Origin: Diphasiastrum complanatum
Taxonomy: Eukaryota > Streptophyta > Lycopodiopsida > Lycopodiales > Lycopodiaceae
Assembly (NCBI GenBank): GCA_029204225.1
Contig: CM055107.1
Location: 2,497,923-2,561,922, forward strand
Length of the DNA: 64,000 nt
Direction: 5' to 3'
Under the pieces are notes generated by a model. That model made no database searches. It saw only the letters and a program-made list of their open reading frames with translations, and was not told the origin of the DNA. Every line of letters begins with the position of its first letter. The stretch's first letter is position 1. A program made the translations under genes and the position numbers. This document shows positions 45,243-57,966 of this stretch, piece by piece.

Positions 45243-46162
45243 CAAAGGCTGAAAAATTCAAGCACTCTTTGGAACCTTTTTGTACTAATCGAGGAGGGAG
45301 TCAACATGTGTCAATTAGTACTTTTGTTCAAAGTGTTAAGAGTGAGCATTTGTTTGGAGAGAATTTTTCATTATTGGAAAAATCTTCTATGTCATCCCAT
45401 GCCTCTTCGAGGGACAGCTTTGATGACGCCATCGTTGATGCATCTCTTGATAGTTTGCTAAATTTTTATGATGAAGATATTGGACAGCAGGTTCAGTCAT
45501 CTTCTTTTGGTCATTTACAGCCCATTTTACATCATGAGCAGTCCATTATGCTTCAGGAACAGCCTGCGGAAGATTATGGACAACATGGTCCATGTTGGGA
45601 ACACTTTGGGCAGCAAAGTGTTGAACAGCCCATAACAGTTCCTTGTTGGCTATTGGAGACTTTGTAGGACAGCAAAGAAATATCTTACTACGAAAGGAAG
45701 GCACATGCCTCTTTAAAATCAGTACCTCTTGCTGATTTTTTTGGTTCTACACTTACTCTTCATCATGATGTTTGTACATTGCCTATTCTATGTGAGCAAG
45801 TCATTGATGGTAAGGTTCGGGAGAATGTGATGCCAAAAGAGTTTGGTACTCTTTTGTATTGTCCTTATGATAAGAAGTATTTTCGAATGATGTGGGAGCC
45901 TATGATGGATTACAAGTCCATGTTTCGACTTATTGCCGAGTTTATGTTGGTTCCCTACTTCGGATGGAGCATGCAAATCCTCACCCTTCGACTTGATGCT
46001 TCATTATTACGCATTCTTTTCCTTTTATATGTTGGACATGATTGGAGATGAGATTTCGACTACTTCGGAGCGAAGTTTATTTGGCGACATGAAGTTCGGA
46101 CAGCAAGTTGCATTTTCGAAAAGTTACTTCATGTTATGTTATGCATTTCCATGTAAGGAGGG
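45243..46162 (+). pseudogene. C1 3' region with diverged duplication of the linker
   Basis: 45530-45750 repeats the 44700-44940 linker in diverged form (EQPAEDYGQHGPCWEHFGQQ against EQPVEDIGQQGPISENIGQQ, then CWLLETL against KWLLQTL, and ADFF against ADFY). Further frames (45779-46051) are unrecognised. A purine tract AAGGAGGG directly precedes the LTR. No RNase H is readable. Confidence 0.75.
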
Positions 46163-46664
46163 TGTTGGAATGTAAATGGAATTGCTTACATTACCATAGG
46201 TTACTTTGACCCAAAAGGTCGAGAGTTGTGTAACCATGGTCATTTATTATATTAGGCCTACTAAACTTAGAGTTAGCTAAGTTAGTATGAAATTAACTTG
46301 GTAGGGACTCATGGGTCCACTAGGCCTAATTGTGACATTAAGTACCCCAACTTGACATATTGGAGGTACCTTATTCTTTCTATGTAACCTATAGAAAGTT
46401 GGATAGTCAATAGTCAAGTAGTTGGAAAGCCAATAGTCAAGTAGTTGGATAGCCAATAGTCATGAAGTTAGATAGTCATCTTGGACTATATATATGTGTG
46501 CATCCCATTTGTATAAGACACTTTTTTAAGCAATACTGACTGTTCTCCTTGGCTGTCCACGAGTTTCTACAAGAGGGTTTCTAGCCATCTCTCTCTTTCT
46601 TTTGAGAATGCTTTGTGTGATTGAATAGTTAAGATTCTGGATCCTTAGTTTTCTATTTCCTACA
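46163..46664 (+). repeat. C1 3' LTR
   Basis: 502 bp, collinear with the 5' LTR. The visible differences are in ACCTATAGAAAG against ACTTATAAAAAG and AGTTTTC against AGGCTTC. Confidence 0.95.
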
Positions 46665-46669
46665 GCTTC
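46665..46669. repeat. Target-site duplication of C1, right copy
   Basis: GCTTC, matching 41894-41898. Confidence 0.9.
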
Positions 46670-47219
46670 TACTGTACTTTACAGATCTCGATTTGAATTT
46701 TGGATCCTTAGACATGGAGTTATTAAGATTTCTAGCTTGTATGATTTTCACTACTTTTTGACACCATCTTTTTTGCAATTTTGTGTAATTTCTTTTTATG
46801 AAAAATTGACCACTATTCCTCTTATAATAGGGCATCTTCGACTTCCTACTATGAATTTCTCCTCCCCTTGCACTTTACAAGGGAGAAGAATGTTGTAGTT
46901 CCTTTGTAGGACGACTTACACACTAGCATAGCAGTTATTGTACTAGCAATTCTTTGTGAATTGTTATATAATGATATTTTCAAGCCTTCATGAACTTCAA
47001 AATGTAACCCTAACCAAGCATAGAAAGATTCATTTTGAACTAGAATAAGACTTATGTTTTGATGTGAATCATGAAAATAGGTGGGACTCAAGAGTTTGAT
47101 AATTGATTCAAGATTGATCATTAAGTGATTATAATGTACATTGCAATTTAAACACTAAAAAAGCACTTGCCTTTGCTATAATAAAAGGCTAGAAAAAAAT
47201 TCCCCGCAAAGAAAAAAAC
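46670..47219. other. No recognisable gene
   Basis: AT-rich DNA inside the large insert of hAT-5. Confidence 0.4.
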
Positions 47220-47221
47220 AA

Positions 47222-47302
47222 AAACCGTAAACCGATTCACCAATTCTTTCCTGTTTCAAACCCTTTTCGAAAAGGCATTTCGAAAAGGTCCATGAAACAT
47301 TG
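47222..47302. repeat. Orphan hAT terminal region related to hAT-3
   Basis: Read inward from 47302: CAATGTTTCATGG then TTTTCGAAATGCC and TTTTCGAAAAGGG. This matches the hAT-3 ends (CARTGTTTC, TTTCGAAATGC). No partner end or target duplication was found. Confidence 0.65.
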
Positions 47303-47359
47303 CAGTGTGAATTGTCATATGCACTTCAATGAAACGTAAAAGGGCTTGCATTCTTATCA

Positions 47360-47419
47360 TAGTCCAGTGGTAGAACGTGTTCTGAAAAATTTATCAGAAA
47401 TACCATCTATTGAATCCTG
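47360..47419 (+). other. Possible tRNA-derived SINE head (A and B boxes)
   Basis: TAGTCCAGTGG (47360-47370) fits the Pol III A box, and ATTGAATCC (47409-47417) loosely fits a B box at normal spacing. No full cloverleaf. Confidence 0.25.
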
Positions 47420-47429
47420 ACAGACAACT

Positions 47430-49899
47430 TACCTGAATTCAAGTTTGGAAAATTGATATACATATGAAGTCACTTTATCATATTTTCTGTCCACAAAATG
47501 AACGAGAATTCATCACCAGCATTTTAGTACCTGCAAAATGGGATTCAAGTAAAATATACCTTGCCACGATATACTCCTGAAGTTATTTCGTAACTTTATG
47601 TTCTTCTATTCGGTTTAACCTTGCATTATACATACGGCTATTTAGAAAGAATTTTAATTATTTCATAGCCTTTTTTAAAACTAGCTGGCTAGACTTTATT
47701 TGTTGGATTTGTGCAAGAATTTATCAGTGACTAAGGAACTCAACAATGCATTCTAAGTTTTGTTACAATAAGTTACCAAAATTTTATTCAAGAATTCAAA
47801 CTTTTGACAGTCCATACCATTGTCATTCTTGATAGATAGATCAAGAAATCTAGCATACCTTCTTCATGAACTTCACTGATGTCTCAAGAAAAACACTCAA
47901 TCTGTTCCTACAACAAAGCTAAATTTGCTATTGAAGGACTTGTTTCCAACCAATCAATCTTGATTAACAAAAAACTGAAAATGAAACAACTTTCTTGACA
48001 TGGTGGAACATGATCTCCCTCTTTCCTCTTTACTGGCTCTGCACGAGTTCTTGAATTATTGTCATTTTCCACACTTCTAGGGCCACAATGATTCCACTAG
48101 GCCTTTCATGCATGCTGGTGAGCCAGAAGTTCATCAAGGATGCCACCCTCATGCGGACATGTAGTACTTGTTTGAGCCATGAGACAAGTATTTCTGTTTG
48201 CAACCTTGTACTTGAGTGTGTATAAATCTTTCTCACACCACTTTACTATTACTGACAAGAATCACCTTTTGATCTTGCATTGATCTAAGGAATAGAACCT
48301 GACGCATGGCTAATGCCATGGTTTATAGCCATAATTGAACATCATACAGATATTTTTGTTTCTCATCCAGCTCATATCCAAACCTGTAGACTTCCAAGCA
48401 GACAATATTGGATCTTTATTTAGCAGAATAGGGGTACTTTGCATGAACAAGAGGATTAATCTATTCAAGACTTAGCATCAGATCTGTTCCGAACATGGGA
48501 ATGCTAATAGCCAGGCACTGAACTGCCACTTGGAATGAGCACATACGATGGTGTAAAGCAAACAACAAGATATGAATGAAAGAAAACAGGGGTTGTACCT
48601 TTGTTTTTTTCTTCTGCTGGGCACATGATTATCACAGGAGGAGGTTGGCTACTTGTAACCTAAATCAACCAATGCTCCAGCACTGAGTGCACTGCATAGG
48701 CTTCTAGATGCCCACGAGTTGCTTGCTTGTCATTTTTAACTGAAGGCTTGGCCATACATGATCCCTTCTGCTTGCCGTCTGTTTGCTAATCAGCTGTGGT
48801 CAGCCCATTGACATATGTGCTAGCTCAGCCAGGCGCGCAGCAAAAATCGAGCAGGTACTAACATCACAACAAAAAGAGATCCCCTGCCTGGAATAAGCAT
48901 GCTGCCGATCAGCGTCCTGTCAATCTGCATGAGACAGCTCTGAACCAGAGCTCCGTTGCCTAAGAAACTCTCTTGTACTGTTATTGGGCTGGCTCATGCA
49001 TCCTATGGATCTGCTAGGCTGGGCTACCTTGCAACACAGGCCTGCAGGTGGAGTCATGGATAATTTATGCACCCAAAATCCAGCCTCACGAATCCATGAG
49101 AAGCAACAGTTGTTCTACTGATGGTGTTCGTCAGTTTCTTAGCTGGCCATCAGATTGATGTGTTCAGGCTGACTGCACCACAGAACTTGGGAAATGTGCA
49201 TGTTCTTCATGTTGCACGCATTGAGTTTCTTGTAGTGCAGGCCTGAAAATGGCATGCTGAAGCTGAAACAAAGTGATTTGAGCTAAACGTTCAGCATTCC
49301 ACTCCAGTCATGAGGACCCATGCAAATTCTATTACTGATAGATTCTTAAGAAATTTTAATGGGCTTTCTAAATCACACAAGGCAGAAACATTGAGCCTTC
49401 GGATTGCTCAGGCAATTGCCACATATGCTTGAGAAAAACTTGGAAAGTCCTTTTGTGTGTGAATGCACAACATGGATTCAGTACACTTACAATGCTTGAC
49501 CTGCAATCAACAATCGTTTTCCACAAGATTCTGCACTTCCACATTTCATCCAAACAAGACCTTGTCAAATTCAAACTTCCACGGGATTCTGTTCTCATAA
49601 ATGAACCAAATGTGCTTTTTCCTAGCCCACCAAAACTTGGATTCCATTCACATGTAAATATGATTTCACAAGATGCTGTTCCACAAATAAATCTAACCAC
49701 GAAGTCAACCATTGATCCCATAAAGCTCGGATACTCATTCAAACAAATGAAGTGGTAAACTCTGTGACCTACTTATTTATGGATTTACATTATAGTGCTT
49801 CTACTGTCTACAAGAATGAATCCTCTCTCAAGGCTTGACGTGCTTATGTAGCCTTGCAAGAGCTATGACATTAGGTGCACTTACCCCTAAAAGTAGGTG
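47430..49899. other. Long stretch without recognised gene
   Basis: Open frames at 49429-49758 (+) and 49368-49742 (-) resemble nothing I know. The rest is AT-rich. All lies within the insert that splits hAT-5. Confidence 0.4.
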
Positions 49900-50360
49900 A
49901 ACCAAGTTTCCCTCCTTTTGAGCATGAATACCGACCCAATACATGGACCAAACCTGTTATGTCTATTCGGGACATAACATTCCAATCTGCTACTGTGCTT
50001 GCCTCAAAAGTGCTGATGACTTTCAGAAATAGCATGCCCATGCATGAAGACAACCAATTTGCTTATCATATGGCGCTTCAATCAATTGAGATATTGCTAC
50101 ATCAATACTTTTCCAATGACTTCTTAGAAGCTCCAAGTCCCTAGTCATAGAGTCGACGTTATCAATCGACTCTCACATCCTCAATTGCTCCGTGTTGGGC
50201 CCTTCTCACTCCCACCAATGGGAACAATAGTCGAAGCGTGATGGTATTGTTACATTCTTGTGGTATGCAAGGTCTATTGGATTGGCTTGACACAAGATGT
50301 ATATGATTGATAGCGCTAGCTTGTTCATCCAATTGGCATTGCTAGAGACTTTTTTAGTAT
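49900..50360 (-). pseudogene. hAT-5: 5' half (exon 2-3 equivalents)
   Basis: Minus-strand SSCMGMLFLKVISTFEAS matches SSCTGTMFLRSIDTSEPG of hAT-3 exon 3. The DNA at 50165-50215 (CTCAATTGCTCCGTGTTGGG...) and at 50325-50350 (CCAATTGGCATTGCTAGAGA) matches hAT-3 exon 2. Same strand and order as 39780-40935, so most likely the same element. No BED exon was found beyond it. Confidence 0.8.
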
Positions 50361-51279
50361 TTGGCAACCTCATTCTTCATTCTTATTTGAGGTATTAGGT
50401 ACTCATTGATACTTTGTTGGTGTTCTTGAGCATTGGTACGATGATATGATCTATTAGCAACAGCTGTATTCTTATTGATAGAGCTACATCATTTGTCATA
50501 TGGAGTGTGTGCCTTGGTGATCCTGATACCTTTTGGGTCTTATGACTAATTTGGTATGTTCACATATATAACAGCCTTGCAAGAGAGATTTATCATGATG
50601 CCCTCACTTGGCATTCTTGGGCCATATGTGTCCCTTTGACAGATTTTCATGTTTTCATTCAATAAACTACGCTTTTCATGTTGGGCTTTGTATTTTAACA
50701 TGGATACTTTATGTAGTAGCTTATTAGCATATGCACTTTTGCAGCTTGTACAACAGCTTCTGTTAACGACATTTTCAACAAATGCAGTTTCATTCTTCTA
50801 TCTTGTAGCAAGTACATTAGTTTAGTTTCATTTTAGTGGATAATTTCTTACAACCCACAGGAAGGCCATGTTGTTGAGTGTGGGATTGTTATGGACATAG
50901 TTCCATATTTCTCTATAAATATGATTTCCAACTATTTGTGCACCATTATTTCTAGTCCCAACCACTAAGTTTGAAGTATCAACTAATAGTTGGACCTAGA
51001 ATGTAGTGCACTACAATAGGGGGACATACAAAGTTCCTACGTCTTTATTTTTTGCTCTTTGGATCCTTCTAGAAGTTTCTAGATTGGTATGAATAGTAGC
51101 AGGAGACTCATCGATTAGTCAACTGATTTTTGTGTCATTTATATTCTTTGTAGAGTTCCATTTTTGGAGATTTTAGTTGGAGATCTTCTTAAATCATCAG
51201 TAGCCTATGAATTTTATTGAGTTTTCTTAGTTGGAGAATGCCCTTTGCTGCTTTTATATTTCATTTCCTATAATAGTTG
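50361..51279. other. No recognisable gene
   Basis: AT-rich. May hold the unreadable rest of the gypsy pol that follows. Confidence 0.35.
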
Positions 51280-51770
51280 ATTAATTGAGGAAACTTTGAA
51301 TTTACTTGAGATCTTTTAGTATTGGCCTCTCCTAAGGTCAAGTTTAGAAAATTACTTGGCTTCAAACAATCTACCAATTATATCATCAATTCTAGGCATA
51401 GGGTGTGCCTTTATTCAAGGCACTATAATCTACACGCATCCACATATATCCTTCATTCTTTTTCACAAGAATGGATGCTCCATAAGGTGATTTACTAGGA
51501 GTAATAAATCCATTATCTAGAAGTTGTTTGATCTGTCTCTTGACTTATTCTTGCTCTAGCAAACTTGGTCTATATGGAGTACAAAGACAGTTCTAGTATT
51601 AGTCTCCATCTCAATCTCATGCTCAACAACTCCAGAAGACAAAACGCCATTAGGCAATTCTTTAATATTGACATCAACAAAATTAGATAGAAGGCTAGAC
51701 TCTTCTGAGAGTTGAGACTTGGAGTGTAACATCTCTAGTATTGGCGAAATATGTGGGCTCATTGAAGCAG
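51280..51770 (-). pseudogene. Gypsy RT fragment
   Basis: Minus strand: LPNGVLSSGVVEHEIEM near 51620-51670, IKQLLDNGFITPSKSPYGAS near 51490-51535, YMWMRVDYSALNKGTP, PMPRIDDIIGRLFEAK and FSKLDLRRGQY near 51330-51400. This is the N-terminal fingers/palm region of gypsy RT. Stops are present and no flanking domains are readable. Confidence 0.85.
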
Positions 51771-53058
51771 AATTTCCTTTTCCTTTTACCTAAAGGTAGT
51801 TGTATGCATCCTCTAATGTACTATAGGGTTGACGCACCAAGACCACTTGTTTCCAAGCAGGTGCTGTATCTTTTAAAATGCATCATGTCAAAAGATATAA
51901 TGTCTTGGCAATGTCCAATGCTAAATTTGAGGTGAGGCACCCTCAAAAATGAGGCTCAAAGTAAAATAGTAGGCAGCCCAAGTTACACCACAAAAGACTT
52001 AGAAACAAAGTTATTTCTAGATATTAATAAAATATGGTGAAATAATCAACATGATGAAGTTCATCAATAAGACCATCTATTCAAGTAACAATACCAACTA
52101 TTTATGGTATACTTGTACAACTTCATGTACTCCACATTAATCATGAATTATCATATTTTTTGATTTTTTGATAATATTGGCTCCTTTCAAGGATAATGAA
52201 AGGCAAACTTGTGTGCATCTTCCCATGTAATAAATATTGTCTAGTCTGTTCTAAAACATTTTAACGACTTAAAAATGCTTTTGTTCTAGCCATTGTACGC
52301 TAGTAAATGAAACTTATTGACAAAATTTAACAAGTTTGCTTTTATTGGCTAAAATTGGGTTCTTTGTACTACACTAAATCATGTACAATTGAAATTGTTT
52401 TGTTTAGCTGCATGAGTTTTCACTATAGATAGGCACTCAAACATTCATAGTGAGGCTATTAGATTGAGCTCAAATAACTTTGAATTTTCCACAAGAAAAT
52501 TTTTCTCCTTGAGTAAGAAATAGTAGCCTGGCATCACATACTTGCTCATTATCTATCTTCAATGCTTTTATCATATGCCTAAACTTTCCATAGTTTGTGT
52601 TTCTCCTCACTAATGGATAGCAACGTTTTCACAGGAACTGGGAAGACAATTTGGAGTTGGGCAAGCAATTGAGTTGCACAACAAGCAACATCAAGTCATA
52701 AATCATAGAATTCTAATCACTTTTGCAAATTTTAAGCCTTTCATCGCATCGCCAGTAAAACGTGGCCGTGATCTCTTATGTCAAGGTACATTGCTTGGAA
52801 GCCGCTTTTTAGCTCAAAGCTCCAAGGGCCTTGTTCTAAGGAGCATCAACTCCAAAATACCATCAACATGATTTTGAGGATTGAGAACGCCTTTGTTAGT
52901 TGTGAACCTCCTCCTTTTCTTCATGAAAAGAGCTTGCATTTGCATGTGAACATTTTATTGCGGATCAAGACTCATGGCTATGGTAGACTACTCTCTCCCC
53001 CTCCTTCTCTCTAAATCCCATCCTTTTCTCCTCTTTTTTTCCCCCACCTCATTGTTTC
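51771..53058. other. No recognisable gene
   Basis: AT-rich DNA. The frame at 52674-52871 has no known domain. A pyrimidine-rich stretch occupies 52990-53055. Confidence 0.35.
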
Positions 53059-53251
53059 ATGGCCTCTTTGCCACCTCCTCCACCTTCACTTCATTCGATG
53101 TCAAGTCATTCACAACCCTTAACTTCTCCTTCCTCTTCTTCACCTCTACTCTCTGGCACCACCGCTGATGCCCCTATCACTATTGGAATTTCCACACGCC
53201 CCGCTCCCTCTACCAAGCGCAAGCGTCGTCTCGCAGATCTTACTTCTGAAG
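53059..53251 (+). CDS. Possible first exon of an unknown gene
   Basis: ATG 53059 follows a C/T-rich leader. The peptide is Pro/Ser-rich with a basic cluster (STKRKRRLADLTSEE) and ends at a good donor (GAAGAG|GTGAGA). No downstream exon could be identified, so this may be chance. Confidence 0.25.
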
Positions 53252-54416
53252 AGGTGAGAAGTGGACATTTTATTGGGACGCTTTGAAATGTGTTGAATAA
53301 CAATTCTATTTTGAATATTGTTTCTCATGGTCATTGTCTTTTTTGTTCTGCAAGACTCCTTGTTGCTTTTCAAAGAAAGAAGTGCATAAGAATTTGTTCC
53401 TTCATTTGTCAATCAAACCATCTTTCCATGTACTACAATGTCATATGTTGTTGTATTTTTATTTTTGACATTTCTCATTCATTTCATGATGCAATTATCA
53501 TTCTAGTTCTATATTTAAATTTGGCAACTTGATTGGGGCTGTATTTCCATTTGATAGTTGTGTTTTTTTCACCCCATTGTTTTGTGAAAATTTAGAAAGT
53601 TCGTTGAGGCTCATTTGTATTTCCATGTTTTGGTTATGGCATTGTTCACCTCCAAACATAGATTCTACATGTTGCAACTCTTCTTTGGTGCCATCGTCCA
53701 GTGTTATCTTGGATCCACAATGTTGAAAGATATGGTGCTCTTATTCAATCTTTTTTTTTCCTAATCTTAATAAAGGCTTGTTCAATACCGTTTTCTCTTA
53801 TGTAGCAAAATATTTCTCTTATGTTCAATACCGTTTTCGAATATCAAATGTTTGTTGGCAAAGAATTCATGTTGGAAAAGCTCTAGGATTCAAGTTTACA
53901 AGTTCCTTCATGTCTTGGAGCATTTAGCAAGCACATTTTACAAGCTTGTTTGTGCTCATTACTAATGAAATTAGTGGCAAGTTATTTTCAAATGCCGACA
54001 TGATGCCCCTTCTTTATGAAAGATAACTCCATGTGCATCAATATTTGGAAGTTCCTTAAAAATCTAAAAGAAAGTAGTTTTAAGAAACTACTTTCTTAAG
54101 ATTGGAAAAGATGTTTTGTGATTATACCACTTCCTGTCCCTTTTGGGTTATTGATGTATTTAAATCCATTTTCACAATGCTTAAATGGATCTTTTAGTAG
54201 GAAAAGACCTTACTTGATGAAAGAAATACATTTTTTGATTTAAGCCTTTTTTATTTAGATGCAAAAGATAATATGCTTATATGTTGTGAAGAGTTTGTTT
54301 CTTTCAATGCCTAAAAGCTTACATTCAAATGCTCCTAAAGCTTCTTTTAATTATTTTTAATAGATTAGGATGTTATGAAAGCAAAAGAAAGGCAAGCAGT
54401 TACGAGTTTTTGAAAT
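53252..54416. other. No recognisable gene
   Basis: AT-rich, short frames only. Confidence 0.4.
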
Positions 54417-54583
54417 CATGTCGCATCATCCTATTGACTATTGTTGGAGCATTTTTTAAGCTAGTTGGTAATAGTTAACCTAAAATGTTGTTCTTCATTC
54501 ATGTCGCATCATCCTATTGACTATTGTTGGAGCATTTTTTAAGATAGTTGGTAAGACTTAACCTAAAATGTTGTTCTTCATTC
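54417..54583. repeat. Tandem duplication, 83-bp period
   Basis: Two units starting CATGTCGCATCATCCTATTG at 54417 and 54500, differing at a few positions. Confidence 0.95.
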
Positions 54584-57500
54584 TAGCATAATTGAGGCAA
54601 ACCAATCTCTTGAACCGAATCTATTAACCCTAATGTATTTGATGTTGATGAATCTGCTCCCTTAGTTGACTTGTTGTCCATCTGCAAGCAACCCTCCTTT
54701 GTTGCTTGACTTGGAGACCATCAACTAATCCGGAAACCGCTCGTCGCTTCATGCAACCCACTTCCCTACTTGCCCCAATTGGAATTTGTTGATCTATCGT
54801 AGCAAATTTATTAAATACCCAAACTACATGGTCCAATAATATAATAAAACGTGGGAGATGTCCTTGTGTGTGATTTTGAACTATAACTAGCACAACACTT
54901 GGTTTAAACTTTTGACATAAGGCAAAAGTGACATATAAGAAGTGTTCCCCCCTCCACCAGAAAATCATTAGATTAATGTTATCCTTAGCGTTGTACCACT
55001 TTGCAAGCCTCTATACATGATTGATCGTGCCCAACAAGAAAAGCCCACCTTTTGGTAGGTGAACGAGTAGATAATGCCACATAGGTCATTGTCACTAGAA
55101 GATTTGACTCGATTCAATTCCAAGGGAATTCAAAAATTTCAAATTGAACTACAAAAAAAATAACAATCACTTCATCTTTTTGGAAAAATCATGTTTTGTA
55201 AGGTTTTAGAGAATTAGGATACTCGATCATGCTAAAACTTTAAACATTACCAATAACACTAAATAGAGATAGAAATGGGAGATGGAGACCCTAACATGAA
55301 GATCTAATCAACAATAAATTGCATGCAACCTATGATAACACCAATTTTATTGATCCATTGACATTTGAGGACCAATTTCCAAGAAAACATTAGTTTTTGA
55401 AAATTTTGTTTCGAGTCCAAATTGTTTCGGAATGGTTGGAATTGCGATTCTTTGTGACTATGACATAACTGCCTATAAAAACACATGTAATAATTGAGAG
55501 ATGGTTACTTCTTTTTTGATTGGGTGGGTGATCAAACATGGAATAATATAAGCATTGTAAAAAGTATCTTCTTGATCCTAGCGTTGAATGCATGCGTGAT
55601 TGCTTGCAACAATTGAGAACCTTCAACGAGATTGTTTGAAGAGCAAATAGTCATAGTGGTTCCCAAAAACTGACAAGACGTCTTTTAGAAAAAAATAAGA
55701 TGTCTTTCAAATTAATATTTGCTAAATGATGGTAGTCTCTTCTGTTTTGAAAGTACTGAATGAAGTTTCTTCTGTACCAAAATGCACAAAATAGGATTCT
55801 ATGGTTCGATTTTCATTTTTGTTGGGCGCTAGAATTGTTCTATTTAACTAAAATCAAACCCTCTTTTCTTGTTTTGGCTCTAGTGTTTTGTACAATGGCC
55901 ATGTTTTTATTCTTTGTGCATATTTGAGTTCCTTACTGCTACTAGGCACTTAAGAATATGTTACCATTTTTTATTCATAATTGCAAAAGGTAGGGTGATT
56001 TCATATTTTCTAGGTTTGAAAGTTTTTTTCACTTTTACTTTTTTGTGGATCTTTTAGAAGATCTTTATCTCATCAGTCTTTCTATTGTAGGACGCACTTT
56101 ATGGATCATCATTTGGATCATTAGAAGTTGAGTAATGAGATGTCAATTTATTAAGTTTTTGGTGCTTCAACTTTTGCATACTTGTAGAATTTCAAGAACT
56201 TATATATCACTTTGTGTCATATGGATGGTAGGACACTTCTATTGCACTTTATAGATCATGATATGGATCAATCGAAGTTTAGTTACTAAGTTTTCTGGTT
56301 CCTAAGGGCTTCATCTTTTTTGCACATTTTGTTATATTTTAGGAGATTATTATGTCATTCTCATGTACGGGAGGGCACTTCACATCCTATTTACAAGTGG
56401 TTAATGAAATATTCTGGAAGTCATATACATTAGTGTCCTTCCTATAGTAGGTCATTGCAGTTACCTTTTACAACTTGTCAATTAGATGTCTATAGATTGA
56501 GAGATTGAGTTTTTGTTATTAAAGTCCAATATCTCTACTATTCAAGAAACAATGCAAAAAGAATTCAACAAGTTGGGCAAGGATGGTATAATTGATATAC
56601 TATTCTAGAGACAATCTCATTGTAACAGTGATTTGCGACAGTTTGGTGCTTTAGAGTCTATTTCTACATCTATAGATGATTGGCATGCACAAGTATTTGT
56701 AGCTGCAATAGAGATGTCTACATATGAGGCATACACTTTGGGTTTGACCTCTGTGACATCATCGGGGTACATGCAACTTTTAAGTTTCTCTTTTCTAGCA
56801 TAAACATTTTCCTGATACTGAGATTGAGGGCTACTTTTTGTGGAGTTATTTTTAGGGTAAGTATCATACGGAAGGAGTCTTATATAAACCATTGGTCCGC
56901 GCTTGTTAGTATTTGTTATTTGGACCATATAATTTGCATATCTGGACTCATCAATTAGTATGAGACATTCATTGGTCATTTGTTCAATATGAAACTATGA
57001 AGGTTCAATGCTTCTTTAAGCTACCTTCTGGGTTCTTAGACAATATAAATAGGCCTAGAAGCCGTAATATCAATGATTGGATGATTAATCAATTGCTTGG
57101 CTTGTAGTCAATCAATTGTGGCTTCAACATAGCACTGATTTGGCTTTTTGAATTGAGTACAATACTTGTGCGAGATCACTATACTTCTATCATGATTTTT
57201 CTTCAGTGTTTAAGAGTATTATCTCATTCGCATCCCTTGATTCTCTTTGCTCCATGGATGCCTTTTTGTGTTTTGTGATGTTTTGATCGTAATTTCTCTT
57301 CGTAAGTAATTGAGGGTAGTACATTATTTTTCTCGTACATCTTCAATGAACTTATGCCCCATGAAAAACTGAACCTTGTCAGTCAATATAGTCTTGAAGT
57401 CGAATCATTGTTTCTCCAACTATCTATTGAAGCATAAGGTCAATCCAAGTACCACTCACCTTTTGATGTAATGTGGACTGCATTTACGCTTGCAAAGGAT

Positions 57501-57966
57501 CCAATCAATTTGTGAACAATCCAATGGTTTATGCATGCAAAATGTGTGGCCTTCTTAAGTAAGATTCTGCTAGGAAATGCAATGAATGCAAACAATGGAA
57601 AAACTCCAAGCTTATGAAGGGAAGATCACAATGTGCAAGATCTTGGCAAGATCCTAGCTTGTGAAAAGCAAAGAGCAATGCGTGCAAGAGTAGAGTTTTG
57701 AGAGAGAAAAGAGATAGAAATATTAGCATGAGAGATTCCCAAAATCTCCTTTGCCGCAAGATTAAAAAGTGCAATAGAAAATTATTTGAGGTGTCACACA
57801 GAGTTCATTGAGTGATGTGGCAAGTGGAGTGCATGCGAGGAGTACATCTATCTCTTTTATCTTTCCCCACTCTAGCATAGACCACTAGCGTTGCCTTGCT
57901 GTTGGAGTTCTTAAATGCTGTAGAGCTCCCATAATTGTTGATTGCCAATTCCATAGCTTGGAGGAG
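54584..57966. other. Long stretch without recognised gene
   Basis: Open frames at 54630-54968 (-) and 56617-56979 (-) match no family I can name. AT-rich throughout. Confidence 0.4.

Larger units (their letters stand above)
41899..46664 (+). mobile_element. C1: Ty1/copia LTR retrotransposon, young but internally deleted
   Basis: The element is 4766 bp with two LTRs of 502 bp, TG...CA ends and 5-bp target duplications (GCTTC). The LTRs differ at about four positions by eye. The interior lacks most of gag, protease and the RT core, and carries extra sequence before the 3' LTR. Confidence 0.95.
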
